Assembly (NCBI GenBank): GCA_037367405.1
Contig: JAZKJV010009773.1
Location: 62,001-126,000 of the forward strand
Origin: Ottelia alismoides
Taxonomy: Eukaryota; Streptophyta; Magnoliopsida; Alismatales; Hydrocharitaceae
Reading direction: 5' to 3'
DNA length: 64,000 nt
Shown: piece by piece, positions 48,388 to 56,462 of the stretch
How the letters are laid out: every line of letters begins with the position of its first letter
Numbering within the stretch: position 1 is the stretch's first letter
The notes under the pieces: generated by a model
What the model saw: only the letters and a program-made list of their open reading frames with translations
Database searches by the model: none
Told to the model about the DNA's origin: nothing
Translations under genes and position numbers: made by a program

Positions 48388-49440
48388 TCAGACTCTCCTT
48401 GTATACATATATAGTAGGGATATGACTTTAAATGTTGACCGCAGTAACAAGAGTAGAGTCACAACGTCACCCAAAGTTCCAGTCCAAGAGACTCTCCTAA
48501 GGACCCGATCCTCAACACTAGGGAATAAATCATTTCTTGCATCCAATCCACCGTCTCTTTAGTTGTCAGACTTGAAAGTGTAGATGGAAGGCCAGTTGAT
48601 GGAGGGTATAGGATCGTGTCATTTCTTCTCTCCCTCTCATTGGAACAAGGATCCTCTCGAGTGCCTTATTACTCAACACATTTTTTTGGTGTTGATCAGT
48701 GCGCCCGTCTAGAGAAGTTGGAGCCGTCTGCACTTGTTTTCCTGGGAGTACACCCGGGTGTGTCTTTTTTGAGTATCTATTATACCTTCTACACCCAGAC
48801 TTGTAGCATTTACGATGTAGAGCCCTTTTTTGGTGCAAGCCCGACTCCTGATCCTAATAGCGGTGGTCCAAGTGGACACTTTGAAATGGTTGGGAGCGCT
48901 CGCCTTTGGTGGAAGCTCTTTTGATAATTGACTTTGTGGAATGAGAGCTTTTCTTTAATATTTCATTGCTTTGTAGTATTTTGGCTAGCTCCACTACTTT
49001 TACCAAGAGTTGGCGCACACTGATCAACATTTTTTTTATTTTATCACACCCTGGCACATAGGTAAATGTCAAGAGATAGTACAAGAACCATGTTCTCATA
49101 CTGGCTAAAGATGCTGACACTCAGGTTTCATGAAGCCTTCATTGATTTTATCCCATCCTTGAGCATCATCAAATCAAGTCCAAACTCAAATCCCTCATCC
49201 CAGATCCTCAAGTGAAATTTCAACTCATCTCATCATAACTGCAGTCCTGTATGTGAGGTGCTGTTCATATTCTTAAGGTAGAGACTAAGCATGCAATATA
49301 GCACACAAATATTTCAAACTAGGGAAATGTGAATAATTAAGTCCAAGACCCTAATGACTAAGGCTGGTTAACTCAAAATCTCAAGAGTTCATAAACCAAG
49401 TGTTCTTGAACATCACTAGTCTTGTGTGAAAGTGAATGTG
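48388..49440 (-). other. Conserved non-coding 3' internal region of B
   Basis: Aligned over at least 700 bp with element C (about 59601-60370) and, in two pieces, element D. Conserved words include GGACCCRATCCTCAACRCTA, CTCTTTAGTTGTCAGACTT, GGAACAAGGATCCTCTCRAG and TTGTAGCATTTACGATG. A 90-codon minus ORF (48566-48838) is partly shared with C, but most base differences change the amino acid, so I treat it as non-coding. The start of the block (~180 bp including the PPT) is missing relative to C. Confidence 0.7.
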
Positions 49441-49655
49441 TCAGGGGTTAAACCAACTTATTAGTTAGTTTTTTAGTTTTTTTGATGATTTTTTTAAGTT
49501 TTAGAAAAAGTTTTTTCAAGAAGTTTTTTTGACAAACAAAGGCAAAGAAGTTTTTTTTAGAAAAAGTTTTGCTCTTTTTTTTTCAAGAGTTTTTTTTGAA
49601 AAGTTTTTTAAGAGATTTTTTTTAAAAAGTTTCTTTTTTGAAAAGTTTTTTACCC
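49441..49655. repeat. T-rich AAAAGTTTTTT imperfect tandem tract
   Basis: About 200 bp of AAAAAGTTTTTT words with small variations, able to fold back on themselves. It lies between the conserved 3' block and the hairpin modules. Confidence 0.8.
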
Positions 49656-49741
49656 ACTCCATAATTATTATATAATATATACAAAAATATGTGAAAGTAC
49701 GAGCTATGGGTAAAGTATATATGTAATATATACACGCCCCC

Positions 49742-49997
49742 CTATACTTAGCGTGTGCTATGTCCTCATGGCACAAGAAGCGAGAAAAAGACATAGCTCG
49801 TGCTAAGCGTAGGATGACTAAAATAATAAACAGTATAGAAGTCGATCCGCCCCCCTATACTTAGGCTCTTGACAGCCTAAGTGTAGAAGAAGAGCAAAAA
49901 TGGGGCGGACAAGGTCAAGAGGAGAAATGGATGAGTATGTACACATGGAGGGCATCGACTCCCCTATACTTAGGCTCTTGGTAAGCCTAAGTATAGG
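49742..49997 (-). promoter_or_regulatory. Three polypurine-tract-like hairpin modules in B
   Basis: Module 1 has arms 49742-49764 and 49790-49812 (18 of 23 pair) with an inner hairpin GTGCTATG-TCCT-CATGGCAC at 49755-49774. Module 2 has arms 49855-49867 and 49874-49886 (12 of 13). Module 3 has arms 49963-49976 and 49984-49997 (14 of 14). Each carries CCCCTATACTTA, which on the element strand is TAAGTATAGGGG, the same as the PPT of element C. Confidence 0.75.
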
Positions 49998-50081
49998 ACA
50001 AGAGTAAGTGTGAGAATCGATGTGATCTGGAGAATATAGAAAGAAGGGAGAATGTACAAGAGGAGTGAATCTGTACAGGGA

Positions 50082-50294
50082 TCAAGAAGGTTTGTAACGC
50101 ACCTTCTTGCGGGAGCGAGGGGGTGGGTAGTATACATATGTGTCGCTGTCAGAATCATTCGTAGAGGAATAATAGTGAGGTGTGGGGAACGTCCAACGAG
50201 GGTCGACACACGGCTGCTTGCTCAAATATGGCTTCAGAACAGCTGATCTGAGCTCACTCATATAGATCACCTCATCCGGACCTGATGAGGACAA
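50082..50294 (-). CDS. Short C-terminal piece of the B reading frame (70 codons)
   Basis: It overlaps the end of the 416-codon ORF by 28 bp in another frame. Its text (SELRSAVLKPYLSKQPCVDPRW, then an acidic SerAsp run and a basic PRSRKK tail, written here in part) reads like a continuation of the same protein after a frameshift near 50270-50290. No family is recognised. Confidence 0.35.
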   Translation of the reverse strand: MSSSGPDEVIYMSELRSAVLKPYLSKQPCVDPRWTFPTPHYYSSTNDSDSDTYVYYPPPRSRKKVRYKPS

Positions 50295-51517
50295 AGTTCC
50301 TTCTCTGGTAAGTCGAAGGAAACTTTCTTAGCCAGTTTTCTAGAACCTGAAGCATCAAGAGGAAGAGGAGAGTGACAAGCCTTGAGGGGTTTGGGGGAAC
50401 ATCTCGAGGAATCAATACTCTTCTTCTTCTTCTTACCAGATGACCGACTAGAGGATGGAGCAACCGATTTATCAAGATTGGTCAATTTGGTCCCAGTTGT
50501 CTCTTTCGGTGTAGGTTGTGGATGTAGTGAGGTGCTGACTAGAGGTTCATCATCAGATGAGTCACCATATGCATTGTAATACTCCTGCAGGATCAGCACA
50601 CGTCTCTGGTAAGGCATAGTGTTCTCAGTTGGCTTGGCATTGATTTGCTCATGAGTCGGATTATCTAAAAAGTCAAGGAAGTCAGAAATGACCGTGTCCG
50701 ACTCAAGGACAGCTTCTGGTGGTGAGTCCTCTCTAGAAGCCGTCACGGTGGTGGTAATGCAAGCAGTGGGTGGTGTGGAGGTGTAGGGAGTCTCTGAACC
50801 AATGGTCGTCTGGACAATCGGTATCTCAGGTGTAGTAGAGAGACGGGAGTGATCTCCCTCTCGAAGGTCACGACTGTCTATGACTTTATGGGTTACCTTG
50901 GAATATCGTGTGTCCTCAAAGATCGGGTGAGGTCGGAGTGCTCCCAATGCAGAGAAATCGATCTCCCGAGTCTCACAATCTATGGTTGCCTTATCGAAGG
51001 CTAAGAACGGCTTTCCAAGAATGATTGGAGACTGGGTGAACTCTCCTCGGTGCTCAATATCAATGATCGTGAAGTCCACCTGTAAAAGAGCACCTTGGAA
51101 AGTAACGATGACTGAAATGGTTCCTCTCGACCGTTTAACAGACCGATCCGCCAACTGAATAATCTCTCTTGACTTCTTGGCAGATCCGAGTTTAAGCTTG
51201 GCAAACACGGAGGTCGGGAGGATATTAATCGGTAAGTCATCATCGATTCTTGCATGGGTGAATGTGGTATCTTTGATTTCACAATTAAACCTAGGCAACC
51301 GCTTTACTTTGCGGCTCTTGGTTTTTCTCCCTATCATCAAAGGTGTGGCCATAGACACTATATGTATCCCAGTCCTTGTTCTCTTATTACCCGACCTTTT
51401 AGGCATCAATTTACTTCTCACAAATCTTTTAAGGTCGGGAAAGTGTTCAATGGCCATTATTAAGGGAAGCTCAAAAATCAACTTTCTATCCAGTGCTTCC
51501 CTAACTGCAGGATCCAA
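50267..51517 (-). CDS. Retropepsin-like gag-pol fragment of element B (416 codons)
   Basis: Residues about 75-190 resemble the aspartic-protease domain of gypsy polyproteins. INILPTSVFAKLKLG is followed by IIQLADRSVKRSRG, VDFTIIDIEHRGEF and SPIILGKPFLAFDKATID. In a working element this domain cuts the polyprotein during maturation. The catalytic triad position reads DDD instead of DSG/DTG or the Athila-type DLG, so activity is doubtful. The rest is Ser/Thr/Pro-rich linker and a basic tail (SSGKKKKKSID). The start used is a TTG. The same frame is open upstream only to a TAA (51533-51535) and a TAG (51554-51556) that separate it from the 220-codon ORF, so a fused ORF with in-frame stops is likely. 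No RT follows. Confidence 0.7.
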   Translation of the reverse strand: MDPAVREALDRKLIFELPLIMAIEHFPDLKRFVRSKLMPKRSGNKRTRTGIHIVSMATPLMIGRKTKSRKVKRLPRFNCEIKDTTFTHARIDDDLPINILPTSVFAKLKLGSAKKSREIIQLADRSVKRSRGTISVIVTFQGALLQVDFTIIDIEHRGEFTQSPIILGKPFLAFDKATIDCETREIDFSALGALRPHPIFEDTRYSKVTHKVIDSRDLREGDHSRLSTTPEIPIVQTTIGSETPYTSTPPTACITTTVTASREDSPPEAVLESDTVISDFLDFLDNPTHEQINAKPTENTMPYQRRVLILQEYYNAYGDSSDDEPLVSTSLHPQPTPKETTGTKLTNLDKSVAPSSSRSSGKKKKKSIDSSRCSPKPLKACHSPLPLDASGSRKLAKKVSFDLPEKELCPHQVRMR

Positions 51518-51553
51518 TTTTTGTAAGTTTTTTTATGGTATTTTCTGATTTTT

Positions 51554-52216
51554 CTATTTTTTGATCTTTTTGATAGATGAAGGAGGAATAGGAGAATGTA
51601 CATACTCTAGTTTGGAGGGAAAGTGGTTAGTAGAAGAGGGAGGTAGAAGGGACTCCAGCTGTATATGATGTGTGGTCAATCCGGTGTCTTCCAGGTTTTC
51701 AAAATTCAATCCGCAAGATCCATGATCCACATTCTTACCTGGACTCTTGATCGGTCTACCAATGTTATCCTCCAATAAGTTCTCATGACACATCATGAGA
51801 GAAGTCTGCTCAGTTGGAGGATACCGCTGAGAACTTGGGATCTTATACTCAACACATCTTGACTCAGGCGTGTAATGCTGGATTGAGTATGACCCATCTG
51901 TATGGCAGATGTTAGTCAGAGCCTCATAAGGTGGAGTCAGTAGACAGGGGGTCTGTAGATCGGTCGCATGAGTCCAATCCCCTGTATATGTCGGCTCTCC
52001 GAATGGGTGATATGAAGGTTGGTCAATGTGGTCTCTATCACTCAGGTCAATCAAGTCAGGAAGATCGTATGGTGTAGGCCTTTCCATTCGGTTAGTTTGA
52101 TCGACCGTGTTGCACCCAAAGGTCAAGTTGAGATGTGTAAAGGACAATGATTTCCCAGTCCTAACTCGAGGTGAGAATGAGGTATGTGGGGTCAACTGAT
52201 TCTGCCAATCATTCAT
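51554..52216 (-). CDS. Gag-like ORF of element B (220 codons), function not recognised
   Basis: First ATG at 52216. The frame stays open upstream to about 52385 without an ATG (PWIDLPYSRPLAGIKEQI and so on). The protein is polar, with DLPDLIDLSDRDHIDQPSY and many Pro/His/Thr residues. No CCHC zinc knuckle, membrane segment or known domain is visible. Its place after the primer site and leader and before a protease-like domain is the gag position, and this position is the only basis for the name. It is in the same frame as the retropepsin-like ORF, 12 codons away, separated by two stops. Confidence 0.5.
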   Translation of the reverse strand: MNDWQNQLTPHTSFSPRVRTGKSLSFTHLNLTFGCNTVDQTNRMERPTPYDLPDLIDLSDRDHIDQPSYHPFGEPTYTGDWTHATDLQTPCLLTPPYEALTNICHTDGSYSIQHYTPESRCVEYKIPSSQRYPPTEQTSLMMCHENLLEDNIGRPIKSPGKNVDHGSCGLNFENLEDTGLTTHHIQLESLLPPSSTNHFPSKLEYVHSPIPPSSIKKIKK

Positions 52217-52385
52217 CTCAGCAGTGGCTTGCTCTGTGATTTGTTCCTTAATTCCAGCAAGCGGACGAGAGTACGGTAAGTCAATCCAGGGTGGTTGTGG
52301 GTCAGGGGTGTAGGAATATGGGATAGGTGAGAAGGACGAAAAAGTGATGTGAACACAAGAGCAAACCCTAAGTTCACCTACTCAA

Positions 52386-53422
52386 CATAGTGATGGTCGC
52401 AAAAGTCCGACCGTTTATCTTTTCAGTTTTAATTAGGTGATAAATCAAGATATAAGTCCAATTACGCAAGGCTTAAAAGTAGGTTTTGGGCACTATCCTA
52501 GGGATGCGTCCTCACCTCTCAACAATCACAATTAGCCAAGCATACAATGTGGGTTTTGCTCTCCCAAAACAAGTGTTAGTTTTATTCAATTATTTTGTGT
52601 CAACTCTGATTAGCAGTCCCGATTTTAAGTTTGGTTATCACTTGATTAATCTACCAAACAAAGCATGCCTAATGATCAGTCCCGATTTCCTTTTAACCAA
52701 AGTTTCAAAAACTAAGAGGGAAGGAGTCGAGAAAACCGATGCAAATAGTGAAATCAATGATGCATGCCCAGTTCAAAAGACTTACAGTGATCCTCGCGCT
52801 CTACATGTGGGATGCAAGGCAGAATTGAAATTTTATACTATATGGATGTAAACGAGAAAATCATTCCTAGACAGGCAGTTCTATTAGCGAGTGATGAACA
52901 AGTTAAATTTGACTAATATCCATGCGGTCTAAGTGCGTCTCGTTAAATGTGATGTGTGGTCCTAAAATTTACGAGCACAAGCAATAAAATATTCTAATAA
53001 AAATATGCTCTAAGAGCCGCGAGTGCAAGTCCTATTCTACGTCAAGGAACCACACGATCACAACAGGGTCCAATGTCCAGTCCGGATACACGCGCGAGCT
53101 CTCAAACAAGAGCCGCTGGAAAGTGTGAATTACCTAAATTATTACAATAATCACAAAAGCTCTCTCGAAATAAATAAATTCTCCAATCTCTTCAGCAGTC
53201 GGCACGCGTCACGTCCGCCGACCTCCGATGCACTCCAAGTCCACCGGGCCCTCGCAAGGAAAATGAGATTGATTAGAGAGATAAACAACAAAATATATAC
53301 AAGAATATGAAGACAAATAATTGAAAGAAAATGGACTAAATACAAGGAGGCTCGGGGGTCAGACTACCCGAGTAAGTGAAATCTAAATCCAAAATTTTAA
53401 ATTAGTCCCTAAGCCGTTTACC
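52386..53422 (-). other. Leader of element B
   Basis: Non-coding region between the primer site and the gag-like ORF. The minus strand holds CTTGCATCCCACATGTAGAG and CACTGTAAGTCTT, aligned with the leader of A, and the GTAAGT word lies at 52785-52780. CGCTAATAGAA and TTTTCTCGACTCC are shared with C. Confidence 0.7.
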
Positions 53423-53440
53423 TCCCCGGCAACGGCGCCA
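53423..53440 (-). promoter_or_regulatory. Primer-binding site of element B
   Basis: Minus-strand TGGCGCCGTTGCCGGGGA, 2 nt from the LTR and identical to the site in A. It fixes the right LTR as the 5' LTR. Confidence 0.92.
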
Positions 53441-53442
53441 TC

Positions 53443-56382
53443 TGACGAATCGCTAAATACGATAAATAATTTGTGTTCGTTGTGGTACGTGTACTTAGTG
53501 ATTCAGTCAGAACCGCGAGAAGATATCTGTGAAGAGTGTCTCAGCTTTAATTTATATCCCGGACAAGTCCGGGGTCGAACACAGGGAGGCAAAGGAACAA
53601 CTTCGGATTAATTTGAAAATTTAGTTTTAGATTTCCAAGAGGTATTTTTTTAGATTTTTCTAATGCAAAAACAAATGGTAATGTAAAATGCGAGTGAATT
53701 AAGACACTAAGAAAACACACAACAAGGCCAAATTAATTTTAATGTCAAATTAGTCCAATTCAGCCAAATTATATTTTTTCTAGAATCCTAATCTAGTGAT
53801 GAATGCAAGACACATTTTTTTGTATTTTTATGAATTAAAATGCAACAAATAAAAATGCACACTTTTTATGGGTTTTTTCACAATTTTTCGAACGAACAGT
53901 AAGCAAAAATTATGAAAAATTTACTGGAATATAAACATGATGCAAGGAAGCTACAGTAATATTTTTGGAATTTTTTGACAAAATATGAATTTTTTAGTGA
54001 AAACAAAGGGATAATGAGTAATTAATTCCTAATTAATCCACATTATCAAATCAATACGATTGTGAATTATCCCAAATAGATATTTTCATATAGAACTCAG
54101 AAGATTTGAAATTTCAAACAAAGGATATATGTGGATTTAATTAAAAATCAAATACGAAAATCACTCCATGATTTATTTTAGGCACAAGACAACTCCACAT
54201 TGGATGAGATTTGAACAGTAATTAAATCACATATCAAGGCATCATTACTATGTTTTGTGGAATTTTTAGAGCAATTGTGTGTGAGATATAAATTTAAAAG
54301 TCTAGATTGGGTAAAATATGTAGAATTTCAAGTACACAATTTTAATAAATTACGCAAAGACAACAAAAATATAAATAAAAATCCATGAAGTATAGAATTA
54401 GTTGCTCAACATCAACACATTTTTCATTTAATAAAAAGATGCAATATTGAAGTCCAAATTTAATTACGAACACAGAGTTAGCAGTGGAAATCAAAATTGA
54501 AACAGACAACTTAAACTTATGCAGAGGGACGTTTTTGTAATAAACTAAAAGGGACAACTATGTAAGATTTACAATAAAAAAATAATGGAAAAAGTGGACC
54601 TCTTCTTCTTCACCGAATGCACGGTATGAACCCAAAATGGAGGAGGGCTTGGATCGGCGGTGCGGCCGGCGGCGCACAAAGGCCGGCGGAGGATGAGGGA
54701 GGACGTGCGCTGGCTGCGCGTGCGGTGCCTCCGCGCGCGGTGGTGGGAAGTACGGACAGGGGGGGGAGCTGGAGGGGTCGGGGCGGAGCTGGCGCAGCGA
54801 GCGCGAGGCGAAGTGTCGCGGCGCCTACGCGGCGGAGCAGGGTGGCGAGGCGGAGGGCCGTACGGCCTGGAGCGGCCATGGAAGATGGAGGAAGGGGGAG
54901 TGGCGGGCAGCGACGGTGGGGACTCCCCATCGCGGCTTCGTTGCTTTTTTTAATTTTTTTGATTTTTTTGCTGTAAGAAACCTTTTTTTGTTTATTTTTT
55001 TTATTTTTTTTTTTGAATTTTCTTTAAAACAGAAAACACAATGTACAAAAAAATGGTGGATGATGGTGTGGGATGGTAATGACGGTGATGGGAAAGATGT
55101 AACGGTTGCTAGTGTGGTGAAAATAACAAGTAAATAAATTGCGAGATAAAATAAAAATAAAAAGGAAGATGAGATGAAATTCTTACCTGATCTTCGCCGG
55201 ATTGGCGGAGCAGCTACGCTGGACTCCTGTTGTCGCTTCGATCCGATTGGCGAAACAAAAATCGGAGAAGCTGTGCGAGCTCTATGGGGAACTCATGATG
55301 CGGAGCGGAGCTCCCAGATCTCGCCTGAAGGAGGTCTTCGCTTGAGGAAGATGCCTCGCCGCTGTCACCAACAAGAAACTCCAAGCTCTCTCCTTATTCT
55401 ATAAGAATGGCGGATGGGGAAAAAATGTGGATGTGGAGATGATTATAAAGAGATGAATAATGAGAGTTAGAGAGATGGTGGAAAGGTAAAGTTTGAATGG
55501 GAGGTTAAATGAATGGTGGAGTGGAATGGAGTGGAATGGAGGTTGAAAGAAGACTTGAAGGTTAATGGAGAAAGGGAAGTTATTGTAGAGAATGTGATTA
55601 AATAAAAGAAAATAAAAGTAGACTACTTTAAATACAATAAAATAAAAAGAGAAAACAAATAGTGGAGAATTTACAAAAGAAGACAAAACACCATGTACAA
55701 TTTTTGTTTACTTTTCTAATTTGTATTTTTTTGTCTTTTTAATAAAAGATATTTAGAACAGAAAAACTATAAAACAATATAATTAAAATACAACACAATT
55801 ATGATATTTTTGTATTTTTAGTAATTAGAAAAAAATAAAAAATGAAGAAAGAGTAAATATATACATAATATACAATGTACATCTAGGTCCCAAAATCCAA
55901 CTTTTGCAAATGAGCTCCGATTTTAATATAACCACTTTTGTTGGATAGATAATTTTCTAACTTGAACTTTAAAAGTGAGTTTGGAGTTCATACGGAGCGG
56001 GAATTTGGCTTGGAAGTTGGTCTTTACGGCTTTTTCCCTTTGGGATCTAGGAGCATTTATTTGAGGTAAAATTTGTTTTGTATTTTTATATTTTTATATA
56101 CATTGATATGAACATGTTGGAGAAAGAATTAGCCAAAAAGGAGTTGATATGAAATTATTAAAAATATATGAAGTTTTGGGCTATTTACATGTATAAAACT
56201 CCTTTATTATTGCGGCTTTTTATTGTTAAATTCTTTTGTACAATCTAATATACAATAATTTGTGTATTTTATTTACAAGAGATATTTTGTTAATTTAATG
56301 AATTTATGTACATTTTTCTCGGATTTTACTCGGGGATTTTGCTAAGATCAAGTTATTGAGATGATGAATCGTGGATTCATCA
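53443..56382 (-). repeat. Right (5') LTR of element B
   Basis: TGACGAATCG...GATTCATCA. U5 hairpin arms at 53447-53460 and 53491-53504. The U3-terminal palindrome has arms 56362-56370 and 56374-56382 (9 of 9). Followed by the TSD AACAC and then copia sequence. Confidence 0.9.
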
Positions 56383-56462
56383 AACACCCATTTGTATCCC
56401 ATGACTGATGTATCAATAGGAGCATAAACAAGACTCCACGTACCACGTGATTGTAGCACAAC
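56383..56462 (-). pseudogene. Ty1/copia RT remnant, upstream piece
   Basis: The minus strand reads GTWSLVYAPIDTSVMGYKW, which joins [10 protein letters not shown] of the next piece when element B is removed. It is cut on the right by element C. Confidence 0.9.

Larger units (their letters stand above)
45378..56382 (-). mobile_element. Element B: minus-strand LTR element in copia pol, non-autonomous
   Basis: LTRs lie at 45378-48354 and 53443-56382 in direct orientation. The outer TSD is AACAC (45373-45377 and 56383-56387). The primer site lies inside the right LTR, so transcription runs leftward. The interior has a leader, a gag-like and retropepsin-like reading frame, then a long non-coding 3' region with PPT-like hairpins. 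No RT, RNase H or integrase is visible, which is the TR-GAG-like type of non-autonomous element. The left LTR is followed by 33 bp of copia sequence instead of a polypurine tract, which is anomalous. Confidence 0.88.

Noticed and set aside
48566..48838. 90-codon ORF conserved between B and C as a gene
   Set aside because: Base differences between the copies are mostly amino-acid-changing and the C copy is frameshifted, so coding selection is not supported.
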